From an uncultured Coxiella sp. (GTDB lineage Bacteria; Pseudomonadota; Gammaproteobacteria; Coxiellales; Coxiellaceae): a stretch of DNA of 64,000 bases. Under the pieces are notes generated by a model. The model was not told where the DNA came from and did no database searches. It saw only the letters and a list, made by a program, of their open reading frames with translations. Position numbers and translations under genes: made by a program. Below, in pieces: positions 44,152 to 53,154 of this stretch (positions are counted from its first letter, which is position 1; every line of letters begins with the position of its first letter). Location: NCBI GenBank assembly GCA_902623005.1, contig CACNSC010000001.1, positions 113,049-177,048 on the forward strand, read 5' to 3'.

Positions 44152-44532
44152 GTGCACTGCACCCGAGAAGCACTCAAACCAATCTTTGATACGGTTGGTA
44201 TGAGTAATCTACTGCAATCTTTTGAGGTAGCGGTGACTCATGGTCACATTGCTTGTACTCAGACGTTAATCGATAGTATTGATTTATCCTCGATGCATAA
44301 GAAAGGTCCGTCACTATCAACCGTATTAATGTTGGATCGCTTGATTCATCCTAGTGCTGCAACACCTTATAATCATTATCTGAAAAAATTAACAGCAATG
44401 ATTGACGAGTTTAGTATTAAGCCACACTTGGATAGCACGATATTTTCTGTGAAAGACCTATCAGCGGCATACGAGCACTTTTGGGCTCGTCAGTCCACAG
44501 GTAAAGTGATGATAGCCGTTGAGTCGCTATGA
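44152..44532 (+). pseudogene. C-terminal fragment of a zinc-type alcohol dehydrogenase/quinone oxidoreductase
   Basis: The frame contains ALKPIFDTVGMSNLLQSFEV, then a LSTVLMLDRLIHPSA block and the typical end IFSVKDLSAAYEHFWARQST followed by GKVMIAVES, as in medium-chain dehydrogenases. Roughly the last third of a ~330-residue protein remains. Its left end coincides with the IS66 remnant, which explains the truncation. No start or ribosome-binding site is present. Confidence 0.75.
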
Positions 44533-44633
44533 TTCATTGATGGTATTGAAGAGCAGATGATTACATTAATTTTTTTTTAAGGGATAGTGCCTTTATCAAG
44601 TGATAACGTTTTTCTATACATAATTTCGATGAA

Positions 44634-45854
44634 ATGATAATGAATAATCTCAAATCTTGGTCAATGTTTACCCTCTCTCTTTGTCATGCGACCAGTAGTG
44701 TTCCCCAGCTACTACCTAAACCGTCGTCTCGATCTCAGGTATTGCACGATAAATTTGTTAGTCTTCACAACAAGGCTGAGCAGGGCCAAACGGTATTTGG
44801 TTACTGGTGTGGACCCACTCCAGCAGGATATTGCGGTTCATCGGATTTCTCCGATATCAACACGGCTGCCGTGACCCACGTGCCATTTGCTTTTGTTTGG
44901 ATAAACGAGAACGGTGAGGTCAGTTTAAACTACGATGTTGCCATAGACACGACACAGTTATTAGATCAAGGTATCATTGCAGGCATGAGCCTTGGTGGTG
45001 CTGCGGCCAATCCCAATAATTGTCTCAATCATATCGATACGTGTGTCACCACCTTGGGTGAATTACTGACAACCTATGAGCAATCAAATTCGCCGTTCTT
45101 TTTTGTTGATTCGGATTTTGAAAAACCTGAAGACCAAGCCCAAATGGATAATTTGATCAAGTTTTGGCTGGCCTTTAGGGATCAGTATCCAGAATACCTA
45201 ATCAGCATGGCGCCGGAGTGTGCATACCTATGGTGTGGGGATGGAGGTGCGGTATGGCCTTATAATTCCTACGTGAATGTGATTAATCAACTGGGACCTC
45301 ATGGTGCAGACGTCCTATATCGTATCAATGTTCAGGCTTATAACAATTGGTGTAGCATGACCGCCAATGCAGGAGAGACGCAATTTAATGAGGATGTCGC
45401 TAAAACATTTATCGACCCTTGTCCGGCAACAGGTTATCTCGGGTTATCCAATCATACGCAAACATTTGGTTTAGGTGTTTTAGGTTCAGAAGATGGGGAT
45501 GGGGACGGCTATACCACACCCGAGAAGCTAGAAAGTTCGCTGGATGCTATCGATGCTAAATACGGTACACGTAATGCCATGTTCTGGGATACGCGAACTG
45601 ATCGAAATAATCCAGACGGTCAATGGGCGATATCTTCTGCCATGGTTAAAGGTCTAACGCAACCGCCTACAAACAGTCCTATTGTTACGCACCAGAGTTC
45701 ACAATCTCAAGGTGAGGGTAATCTGCCAGTGTATTTAGGTGTTGGTATAGGTTTGTTTCTAACAGCGTCGTGTGGCGTTATGTACTATCGAACATCAAAG
45801 AAACCAGCATCCGATGATTCCATCCGCCGATCTTTAGTAACGAGTTCGGTGTAA
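44634..45854 (+). CDS. GH18 chitinase-like protein with C-terminal transmembrane anchor
   Basis: A 406-residue protein. The (beta/alpha)8 features of glycoside hydrolase family 18 are visible: FGYWCGPTPAGYC at the first strand, AGMSLGGAAAN at the third and FFFVDSDFEKPED at the fourth, where D-S-D-F-E gives the catalytic D-x-D-x-E; the first Asp of the full DGxDxDxE motif is Phe. The SMAPE, RINVQAYNNW and AMFWDTRTD blocks fit later strands. Residues about 365-387 are a hydrophobic helix (YLGVGIGLFLTASCGVMYY), followed by a basic 20-residue tail, so it is probably held in a membrane by its C-terminus. The N-terminal signal is weak. An alternative ATG is two codons in. Confidence 0.72.
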   Translation: MIMNNLKSWSMFTLSLCHATSSVPQLLPKPSSRSQVLHDKFVSLHNKAEQGQTVFGYWCGPTPAGYCGSSDFSDINTAAVTHVPFAFVWINENGEVSLNYDVAIDTTQLLDQGIIAGMSLGGAAANPNNCLNHIDTCVTTLGELLTTYEQSNSPFFFVDSDFEKPEDQAQMDNLIKFWLAFRDQYPEYLISMAPECAYLWCGDGGAVWPYNSYVNVINQLGPHGADVLYRINVQAYNNWCSMTANAGETQFNEDVAKTFIDPCPATGYLGLSNHTQTFGLGVLGSEDGDGDGYTTPEKLESSLDAIDAKYGTRNAMFWDTRTDRNNPDGQWAISSAMVKGLTQPPTNSPIVTHQSSQSQGEGNLPVYLGVGIGLFLTASCGVMYYRTSKKPASDDSIRRSLVTSSV

Positions 45855-45925
45855 TTCTTTCATTTCATAACAAACAGTACTACTGCGGTGGTATGTCTTG
45901 TCACATGTCCACGGCTTGAAAGGCC

Positions 45926-46918
45926 TTACTTCAAATTAATAGGTACTTTTACATGGCTGTCTGCTTGCTCGCTAAATAATTGCATGTATTCATTAAACAG
46001 TGAGGGCATATCAATAGGGTCCTCAAGCGCATTGTTAATTTTCTGATTGCAGTCTTTAATATCCAGTTCGCACCGATTAATGTCTATGAACGATATCTCT
46101 TTAAGTATTGCTGCGGCTTTTTCCAGATGCCGTCGATTTCTTGAATCAAAGGCGTGGTAGTTTCTTCGGTAGGCCATTTTTTGCAAATGAGCAAGCGGAC
46201 ACCATCGTCGTTCAACATAAGAAACTACAATCTTGAGTTCGACTAGCTTTTTAACATGTTTAATCAGTCGGTTTTTTTTGGCTTTTGTGGTTTTTTTATA
46301 GTATTTATTGATTAAATCAACATACTGCATTTGCTCACGTCTTATCTCTTCTTTGTTGTAACAACCTTTAATGACCGAGTAGGGTAGGTATTTCATATAG
46401 CGAAGATTAAATGATGTGTTGGAATCAAAATTAAGTTCGAGTAACTTCTCTGATTCATTCATTATGCACTCTTTAATACTATCTAAAGAGTACTCCAGCA
46501 TGCCGTTGACAATAGAGCACCAGTCACAACTGATCTTATCCCAGGTGGAAAAATTAGCGCGTGTGAAGGTCACATAGTCGGCATAATTTTTTGTGCTGTC
46601 TTCACTAACGACAGTGTTGACTGAATCAAACAGCTGATGGGCTTGATAGATAGGATATTTTCTCGGCGCTATCCAAAACATCTCAAGCAATAAAAAAAAT
46701 CTTGTAATCCTGCTTGATCTCGCCAATAAAATATTTTCATAAAAAAATGAATCTTTTTTACATTGGCTATTCTTTAATAACGCACACACAACGACACTGG
46801 TGGTATGACAAGTGCCGAGTGTATCAAGGTTTCTATGCCGGTACCGACTGTACATCAGTAATAATCGATACAAAGCCGCGATGGCTAAACAAATCAGAAT
46901 ATAAAACAGCGTCTCCAC
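45926..46918 (-). CDS. Unknown protein with N-terminal membrane anchor
   Basis: A 330-residue protein I do not recognise. An N-terminal hydrophobic helix (METLFYILICLAIAALYRLL) is followed by basic residues, so the bulk is probably cytoplasmic. The remainder is helical, with ten cysteines and a lysine-rich segment (YYKKTTKAKKNRLIKHVKKL). Start ATG 46918 has AAGGATTT a few bases upstream. It stands between the chitinase-like gene and a small secreted protein and shares no operon. Mixed charge and lack of known domains would also fit a secreted effector, but nothing in the sequence shows this. Confidence 0.5.
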   Translation of the reverse strand: METLFYILICLAIAALYRLLLMYSRYRHRNLDTLGTCHTTSVVVCALLKNSQCKKDSFFYENILLARSSRITRFFLLLEMFWIAPRKYPIYQAHQLFDSVNTVVSEDSTKNYADYVTFTRANFSTWDKISCDWCSIVNGMLEYSLDSIKECIMNESEKLLELNFDSNTSFNLRYMKYLPYSVIKGCYNKEEIRREQMQYVDLINKYYKKTTKAKKNRLIKHVKKLVELKIVVSYVERRWCPLAHLQKMAYRRNYHAFDSRNRRHLEKAAAILKEISFIDINRCELDIKDCNQKINNALEDPIDMPSLFNEYMQLFSEQADSHVKVPINLK

Positions 46919-47164
46919 ATTAAATCCTTAATTCAATCCAAGACGCAGCTAATTGTAGTAAAAATATACAGATTTTCATAATTACTAGCTAATTTAGGTG
47001 GATATTTTATGCTTTAAGCTAATTTATTGTAATTATCGGGCTTTGATGGCAGTGAGGGTTTTTAGTGGGGTTTTATTAAAAAAGGTTTTTTTTCAATGAG
47101 TTGCATAATTATGTATGATGCTGTTACTGTATGTTGATCATGAATAGAATAGAGGACGCTTTGT

Positions 47165-47488
47165 ATGCGCATGCTTTTTATTGTTGTAATGTGGATTTTT
47201 GCCGTTTGTTGTCACTGCTCGGTACTTGCGGATAATAATTGTGATACGAGTGGTCTGCCTGCCCCAAAGACTGAACTAGGGGTGTTATTCATTAAAAGCT
47301 CCGATTCAATATCAAAGGCGCCTTATGGGATATATGTTTATCCCGCAAGCGCAATGACGTTGGATGATGCCAATGAAGAGGTAGGGAAGCTAATTAATCA
47401 GCCAAGATATAATGCTTGTAACAAGGTTGAAGTGCAACAAGGAAGTACTTGGTTTTGTCCAGTTTATCTCGATGATAAAGACGACTGA
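47165..47488 (+). CDS. Small secreted protein of unknown function
   Basis: 107 residues with a signal peptide (MRMLFIVVMWIFAVCCHCSV, cleavage probably after VLA near residue 23). The mature part has four cysteines (CDTSG, YNACNK, WFCPV) that could form disulfides and an acidic end. AGAGGA lies about nine bases before ATG. No family recognised. It is convergent with the epimerase gene, whose end is 23 bases away. Confidence 0.55.
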   Translation: MRMLFIVVMWIFAVCCHCSVLADNNCDTSGLPAPKTELGVLFIKSSDSISKAPYGIYVYPASAMTLDDANEEVGKLINQPRYNACNKVEVQQGSTWFCPVYLDDKDD

Positions 47489-47511
47489 TTTCTGGTCGAT
47501 CAAACGGTCTG

Positions 47512-48540
47512 TCAGCGAGCTTGTGCCATTTCAAGCGAGTATTGCTTGTACCATGAAATAAAGTGTCTTACGCCTTGTTCAATACTGGTCTTCGGCTGAT
47601 AGTCATGTTTTTGTTGCATGCGTTCGATATTAGCTGCTGTCATTGGAACGTCACCAGGCTGAATAGGAAGCGGATTAATCACGGCTTTTTTGCCTAATTC
47701 AGCCTCTAAGGCAGCAATAAAGTCCATTAACTTCTCTGGGCATCCATTACCTAAATTATAAATCGAATAGGGCGCATAGCTACCGGCCGGGTCGGGTGCC
47801 ATGCCTGCCCAGGAATCATCTTTTTCAGCGGGTTTATCGATTAATGCAATAATTGCCGCCACAATGTCATCAATGTAGGTAAAGTCTCTTACCATCTCAC
47901 CATGATTGTAGACGTCGATCGGCTGATCGTTTGTAATTTTGTTAGCAAAGATCATTGGTGCCATATCGGGTCGACCCCATGGGCCATAGACTGTAAAGAA
48001 GCGCAGCCCAGTACAAGGTAGCTGGTATAAGCTCGCATATGTGTGTGCCATCAGTTCATTACTTTTTTTTGTGGCGGCATACAGTGACATTGGATGGTCA
48101 ACGTTATCGGATTCAGAAAAAGGATAAGTGGTATTAGCGCCATAGACTGAGCTGCTTGAGGCAAAGATAAGGTGTTCAACATTGTAATGCCGACAGCACT
48201 CAAGAATATGACCGAAACCCAGTAGGTTGGATTGCAGATACGATTGTGGGTTTTCAATGGAGTAGCGTACGCCCGCTTGTGCTGCAAGATGGATGACACA
48301 ACTAATCTGTTGTTGTTCAAACAGAGCTTTTAAAGCATCTGCGTGAGTGATGTCTAGCGGGTGGAAACTAAACTGCTGATGCTGAGTCAGCTGGCTGAGT
48401 CGGTCGCGCTTGAGCTGAACGGAGTAATAATCATTGAGATTATCAATCCCAATCACCATCTTGTCCTCACTGTCTGCCAATAAGGCCTGACAAACAGCAT
48501 GACCAATAAAGCCGGCGCAACCCGTGACGAGAACAGTCAT
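47512..48540 (-). CDS. UDP-glucuronate 4-epimerase-like NAD-dependent epimerase
   Basis: A 342-residue extended SDR. NAD motif VTGCAGFIGHAV (residues 5-16), LAAQAGVRYSIENP, SSSSVYGANTTYPFSE, YAATKKSNELMAH (Tyr-x3-Lys) and RFFTVYGPWGRPDMA are the hallmarks of the UDP-GlcA/UDP-GlcNAcA C4-epimerase group used in capsule and LPS synthesis. It would supply UDP-galacturonate. It is 9 kb beyond wbpM, has its own upstream region (48541-48719), and flanks the glycan island on the right as galE does on the left. Confidence 0.85.
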   Translation of the reverse strand: MTVLVTGCAGFIGHAVCQALLADSEDKMVIGIDNLNDYYSVQLKRDRLSQLTQHQQFSFHPLDITHADALKALFEQQQISCVIHLAAQAGVRYSIENPQSYLQSNLLGFGHILECCRHYNVEHLIFASSSSVYGANTTYPFSESDNVDHPMSLYAATKKSNELMAHTYASLYQLPCTGLRFFTVYGPWGRPDMAPMIFANKITNDQPIDVYNHGEMVRDFTYIDDIVAAIIALIDKPAEKDDSWAGMAPDPAGSYAPYSIYNLGNGCPEKLMDFIAALEAELGKKAVINPLPIQPGDVPMTAANIERMQQKHDYQPKTSIEQGVRHFISWYKQYSLEMAQAR

Positions 48541-48719
48541 CTGTAAAACTCCCCTAGATCAAAATATTTGCCCATGGTAGGTGCCTTTTCGAATAGGAGC
48601 AAGTTATGATGACTGCGCTAACCGTTTTTTTGAGATAAATGTGTGTTTTTGTCGCGAATAACTCGACACATCAATTAAGAAATGCTTAAATTATCAGCAG
48701 TTTCTCCTGGGCTTTTTAT

Positions 48720-49337
48720 ATGTTATCTATCAAAACAATTAGGTCTTATTTTATTCATTTAATTTTGGTGCTAGCAATTTCGCTATGCTGTTCGACAGTT
48801 AGCGTCGCTAAATCCAGTCCGAAGACCCAATATCGAACTCCGGAAGGGTATTGGTTGGCATACGCAAAAGGTCCCGATGGTAAGCTATATAAAAGAAGCA
48901 TCATGCATTTGACCATTGATAATAACAAGGGAGTAAATAATCCGGTCATGAATGGCGTGTTGGATACTACATTTTTTATTCCAGGTAAAAATTGGTCTTC
49001 ACGGTGCGTTGATTGTCAGGGTTCTTTCAAAGGTAAGTCAGTTTTGGGTTTGAAAATCCTTACAGGTCTGACGCCTAGTAGTCAGCCGATTAAAAGCGAT
49101 ACACAGTGGGTTGGTGGTACCGTTTATAATCTTGATGCCAATAGGTTTTTTAGTTTAAGCGTTCAGCAAACTAAGTCAGGCAAAGAGCTTAGGGTGAAGG
49201 GATGTCTTCCAAATCTACCTTTCGCCTGCAAGGCTTTCACCTGGTATCGCATCACCAGTCCTAAGCAATTACAGCAGCTTCAGCGAGAAGGCCGGATGCA
49301 ATTAAAAACTATCAAGCCACAATTTGCTACATCCTAG
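48720..49337 (+). CDS. DUF2147 family exported protein
   Basis: 205 residues with a signal peptide (hydrophobic core FIHLILVLAISLCCS, cleavage after SVA near residue 30). The body follows DUF2147: TPEGYWLAYAKGPDGK at the start, a W-x-G-G-T-V-Y-N-L-D-A-N block near the middle and LRVKGCLPNLPF followed by TWYRI. Four cysteines may pair. DUF2147 proteins are small periplasmic beta-barrel-like domains of unknown role. The next gene is a diverged paralogue 70 bases on. Confidence 0.75.
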   Translation: MLSIKTIRSYFIHLILVLAISLCCSTVSVAKSSPKTQYRTPEGYWLAYAKGPDGKLYKRSIMHLTIDNNKGVNNPVMNGVLDTTFFIPGKNWSSRCVDCQGSFKGKSVLGLKILTGLTPSSQPIKSDTQWVGGTVYNLDANRFFSLSVQQTKSGKELRVKGCLPNLPFACKAFTWYRITSPKQLQQLQREGRMQLKTIKPQFATS

Positions 49338-49410
49338 TTGCCATCACTCCCACTATCGTTCACTATTAGGCGCTTGTTTAATGACGTGACTATACGTTTA
49401 GGGGTTGATC

Positions 49411-49986
49411 ATGAAATTTAAAAAAAATCTGCTTAGTTTGTTTGCTTTGAGCTTTTTGACTTTTTCCAGTGCTTTTGCGGCAATTCCTTTACCCACAACC
49501 CCAGCATGTCCTATTGATACAAAGCTAGGTGTTTGTAAAACACCGGTTGGATTTTGGTTAACCATCGACGACACAACGCAAAAGCCACGAGCCGTGGTGG
49601 AAATTAGTTATAGCAAATCACATCCGAATCAATTGATCGGCGTGTCAAAGTTTGGTTTTTATCAGCAAGGAAAGACTTGGTCTAATACCTATCGCGGAAG
49701 TTATCAGCCATTTCAAGGTAAAGTCATGGGTACTTTTCCCATTATGTGGGGCTACCTTGATCAAGGCCAGGGCTATTGGAAAAAAGGACAAGTTTTTGAT
49801 GTTGATAGCAGCAAAGTTTACCGTTCCTACCTACATCTAGTAGATTCAGGCAATCACTTAAAGCTGTATGGCTGCGTTGCTTTTTTGTGCCGTTCTCAGA
49901 CATGGGTGCGGTTAACGCCCAAGCAATTGGTGCTCTACAAAGGTCTGTCAGTGCTGGATGAAAAAAATCATCCTAAAAAGTCCTAG
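49411..49986 (+). CDS. DUF2147 family exported protein, paralogue
   Basis: 191 residues. Signal peptide MKFKKNLLSLFALSFLTFSS with cleavage after AFA near residue 23. Body: TPVGFWLTIDDTTQKPRAVV, YWKKGQVFDVDSSKVYRSY and LKLYGCVAFLCRSQTWVRL, the same three blocks as its neighbour. ATG 49411 was chosen because AGGGG ends six bases upstream; a TTG two codons earlier is possible. It ends 130 bases before the T4SS operon; there is no evidence that it belongs to it. Confidence 0.75.
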   Translation: MKFKKNLLSLFALSFLTFSSAFAAIPLPTTPACPIDTKLGVCKTPVGFWLTIDDTTQKPRAVVEISYSKSHPNQLIGVSKFGFYQQGKTWSNTYRGSYQPFQGKVMGTFPIMWGYLDQGQGYWKKGQVFDVDSSKVYRSYLHLVDSGNHLKLYGCVAFLCRSQTWVRLTPKQLVLYKGLSVLDEKNHPKKS

Positions 49987-50115
49987 TGTGGGCATAAATC
50001 CTTAATTGGATTAATTCATCAGTTAGATGCCTACTTAGCAGTCAATACCGTTATCCTTACGGGTTTTTATACTTAGTACATCAGGTAATCTGTCTTCAGA
50101 TGACTTGGAGGCTGT

Positions 50116-50412
50116 ATGAATCACCTAATCATATTCTTTTTCTTACTGTTTGGTGTCGGTGTTCCCCTCAATACACAAGCGTATAGTTCTGATATTAATT
50201 CCGACCAACTCAGCAGTGTTCTCAATGCTTTGGTTGATTTAGTCACCTCAACACCTGCAAAAATCTTATTGGTATTGGCAATCATCGGCGTTGGATATTC
50301 GACGCTAGCACTGGGTAAGATGAATAAGTCCCACGCGTTGGGTGTGGTCATCGGTATCGGGATTATCTTTTCCGCTGGTTATATTGCTCAACAATTGGGG
50401 TTTGGCTCATGA
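50116..50412 (+). CDS. virB2: T4SS major pilin-like protein VirB2
   Basis: 98 residues: a signal peptide (MNHLIIFFFLLFGVGVPLNT, cleavage near residue 22), a short polar stretch, and two hydrophobic helices separated by a basic loop (LGKMNKSHALG), the standard TrbC/VirB2 pilin topology. It is the first gene of the T4SS operon, with TTGGAGG eight bases upstream, and overlaps virB3 by four bases. VirB2 polymerises into the T4SS pilus. Confidence 0.85.
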   Translation: MNHLIIFFFLLFGVGVPLNTQAYSSDINSDQLSSVLNALVDLVTSTPAKILLVLAIIGVGYSTLALGKMNKSHALGVVIGIGIIFSAGYIAQQLGFGS

Positions 50413-50696
50413 GTGAAAATCTTCTCATCACACCACTATTTGTCGGGTTAACGCGCCCCTTAATGATTTTCGGTGTCACCATGGAAGTGGTTTGCGTGTT
50501 CGGTATTGTCATCTTATCGTTATGTATATTATCCAATCAGATTTCGTGGGCAATTTTATACATTCCCTTTCACACGGTTGGTTGGCTCGGTTGTCAAAAA
50601 GACCCGGCATTTTTCAAGATTATTAATCAATGGTCTACCCTGCGTGCTAACCCCAATCAGACTGTTTGGGGGTGTAAATCATATGAGCCCTTTTAA
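50409..50696 (+). CDS. virB3: T4SS inner-membrane protein VirB3
   Basis: 95 residues. LFVGLTRPLMIFGV near the N-terminus is the conserved VirB3 segment, followed by two adjacent hydrophobic stretches and the DPAFFKII block. VirB3 works with VirB4 and VirB6 in the inner-membrane complex. The ATG overlaps the virB2 stop (ATGA) and its last 14 bases overlap virB4. Confidence 0.88.
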   Translation: MSENLLITPLFVGLTRPLMIFGVTMEVVCVFGIVILSLCILSNQISWAILYIPFHTVGWLGCQKDPAFFKIINQWSTLRANPNQTVWGCKSYEPF

Positions 50697-53154
50697 TTCA
50701 TTGCAGTTACAACGCAATCAGTTGCGATATTCCCAACGAATAAAAATCACACACCTCATAACACCTTACATTGCTGAATCAGAAGATGGCATGTTAATGA
50801 GTACGATTGCTGTGTTAGGTCTACCATATGAAACCTTATCTAATGAAGCGTTAAATGCGCAGAAAAATGCTTGGCATCGTGCTTTAACAGCGCTGAATGA
50901 ACAATTGGCAATCCATGTCAGTTTGCACCGAGAACAAATCAAAATGCATTTGACGGGGGATTTTGACGATAATTTTCGGCGTCAGTTCGATACCGATTAT
51001 CAGCAATCGTGTTTAGAGGAAGGTTTTTATCAAAATCACTGGTATATAACGATCATACATAAAGGCTTGGCCTTTAAACCGCATCATAATTCGGTATGGC
51101 AAGTTTTAAGTCGCCAGGCATTACAGCTTGGTCGTCAACAAGCTCGTGCTCAACAACTATCGAATCTTCACGACGCAATTTCCCAACTTACTCAATCACT
51201 GGCTGCCTGGCAGCCTCATTGTCTTGGTACCCATGATGATAACCTTGGGCACAGTGAGTTGTTGGCATTTCTTAGTCGTTTGTTTAATGTCGGAAAAAGT
51301 TTTAAATCACTGGTGCGCCAACCCACTATTTTTCAATCATCGATCGATGATAAACCTCACAAATATTCTCATTATCCTCGTGGCCATATAGGGCAATGGC
51401 TATGTCAACAATCGGTATATTTTGGGCGATATATCCAGTTTCAAGGTGTCACAAAACAAGACAATCAATTTGGTGCCATGCTTGCATTGAAAGCCTATTG
51501 CAATGAGACATCACCGTCGATGTTTGACGCTATTTTGAATGTTCCTTTTGAATATATCTTGGTAAATACCTTTATCACGATTAATAAACAAACCGCACTG
51601 AGTGATATGAAAAAACATATTCAAAAAATGATCGCCCTGGATGACCCCAGTCAAAGTCAAATTGAAGAGCTGTATCAAGCCCGAGACGATTTACAATCGG
51701 ACCACCTAAAGATGGGTTGGCATCATCAAGTCATCCTAATCCATGCCGACAGCATCGATGCACTTGAAAACAATATTGATCATCTGGTCGCTCTATGCCT
51801 TGATCAGGGTATTGTTGTAGTGCGTGAAACGCTGGGTCAAGAGGCAGCATACTGGTCAATGATGCCAACGCATTTTTGTTACATTGCTCGATCAGCCATG
51901 ATTAATTCTTTAAATTTCGTTGATTTTTGTTCATTACACAATCATAAACACAGTTTTTATCAGCACAATCATTTGTCGCAACCGATGAGCATAGCTCAAA
52001 CCACGTCACGTGCCGTATTTTATTTCAATTTGCATGCTAAAGGGTCAAGTGATTCGCCATCATCTGGACATACCTTAATTATTGGTGGTAACGGTAGTGG
52101 TAAAACCGTAGCTATGTGTTTTTTTGACGCCCAGTTATCACGTTATGGCGGTTCATCGTATTTTTTTGATCGTGATCGAGGCTGTGAAATTTATGTTAGG
52201 GCTTGTGGTGGTACGTATTATGCATTAGGTCCTGAGCAACACCATGCAATCAATCTGAATCCTTTTCAATTACCAACCAATCAAGAGAATATCCAGTTTG
52301 TTAAATCCTGGTTTCAATTTCTTATTATGCGTGATGATCAACATTATCTTGAAGATACGGTAATTGCCGAGATTAATGATTGTGTCGATTATGCCTTCTA
52401 TCATCTAAAGCCTGAAGAGCGTTACCTAACTACAGTTTGTCATCGTTTGTCGACGCAATTTCCCTATTGGGATCGTTTGCAACGCTGGCTGCATGGGTCA
52501 GACAATACGCCAAGTGGTGAATATGCTTATCTGTTCGATCATGTTAGGGATAACCTAACTCTCAATTCCATCATGGGATTTGATTTAACGCATTTTATGG
52601 ATAATGAACCTGGTTCCATTTTCACAGCCGTCTCTATGTATTTATTGAGACGGATTGAGCAACAATTAACCGGTGGTTTGGTATCTATTTTTCTTGATGA
52701 GGGTTGGCAATTTCTAGGCCATCCATATTGGAATCAGCGCCTTAAACACTGGTTACCAACATTGCGTAAGCGTAATGCGCATATTATTCTAGCGACACAA
52801 AGTCCTAAAACCGTAGCCCAGTCATCCATCTCACATGTCTTATTGGATAATTGCGCATCGCAGATTTATTTTGCTAACCCTCAAGCGCAGAAATCTGACT
52901 ATCTGTCATGTTTTAATTTAACAGAACGTGAGTATCACTGTGTGCGACACATGAACCCAGCGGAATACTTCATGTTGTATAAACAGGCTCATGAATCGTG
53001 TTTAGTGCGTTTTCCAATGAAGCGGTTGGCGTCATACTTAAAGGTGTTTTCGGCAAATACACGCAGTGTGCAATATTGTCACCAACTAATGCAAAAGTAC
53101 GGTTGCCAATCTGAGAATTGGCTGTCGCATTACATGTCGGGGTCGTCATGCTGA
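50683..53154 (+). CDS. virB4: T4SS ATPase VirB4
   Basis: 823 residues from ATG 50683, which overlaps the virB3 end and has GGGGGT about nine bases upstream; the longer frame from 50473 lies inside virB3 and is not used. N-terminal CagE/TrbE/VirB4 domain with LMSTIAVLGLPYE; Walker A IIGGNGSGKTVA (about residues 466-477), Walker B SIFLDEGWQFL (about 668-678), then the HIILATQSPKTV block. VirB4 energises pilus assembly and substrate transfer. Histidine and glutamine content is high, as in the rest of this operon. Confidence 0.95.
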   Translation: MSPFNSLQLQRNQLRYSQRIKITHLITPYIAESEDGMLMSTIAVLGLPYETLSNEALNAQKNAWHRALTALNEQLAIHVSLHREQIKMHLTGDFDDNFRRQFDTDYQQSCLEEGFYQNHWYITIIHKGLAFKPHHNSVWQVLSRQALQLGRQQARAQQLSNLHDAISQLTQSLAAWQPHCLGTHDDNLGHSELLAFLSRLFNVGKSFKSLVRQPTIFQSSIDDKPHKYSHYPRGHIGQWLCQQSVYFGRYIQFQGVTKQDNQFGAMLALKAYCNETSPSMFDAILNVPFEYILVNTFITINKQTALSDMKKHIQKMIALDDPSQSQIEELYQARDDLQSDHLKMGWHHQVILIHADSIDALENNIDHLVALCLDQGIVVVRETLGQEAAYWSMMPTHFCYIARSAMINSLNFVDFCSLHNHKHSFYQHNHLSQPMSIAQTTSRAVFYFNLHAKGSSDSPSSGHTLIIGGNGSGKTVAMCFFDAQLSRYGGSSYFFDRDRGCEIYVRACGGTYYALGPEQHHAINLNPFQLPTNQENIQFVKSWFQFLIMRDDQHYLEDTVIAEINDCVDYAFYHLKPEERYLTTVCHRLSTQFPYWDRLQRWLHGSDNTPSGEYAYLFDHVRDNLTLNSIMGFDLTHFMDNEPGSIFTAVSMYLLRRIEQQLTGGLVSIFLDEGWQFLGHPYWNQRLKHWLPTLRKRNAHIILATQSPKTVAQSSISHVLLDNCASQIYFANPQAQKSDYLSCFNLTEREYHCVRHMNPAEYFMLYKQAHESCLVRFPMKRLASYLKVFSANTRSVQYCHQLMQKYGCQSENWLSHYMSGSSC

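Noticed and set aside
43781..44233. Further ops-like sites (GGTAGCGG at about 43785 and 44226)
   Set aside because: Only seven or so bases match, the G-G-C-G-G start is missing, and they lie inside transposase and dehydrogenase remnants.
44152..44532. Complete small gene
   Set aside because: It matches only the C-terminal third of medium-chain dehydrogenases, has no ribosome-binding site and starts at the edge of an IS66 remnant.
50473..50682. Extended N-terminus for VirB4
   Set aside because: This stretch lies inside virB3 in another frame; the VirB4 family start matches ATG 50683, which has its own ribosome-binding site.
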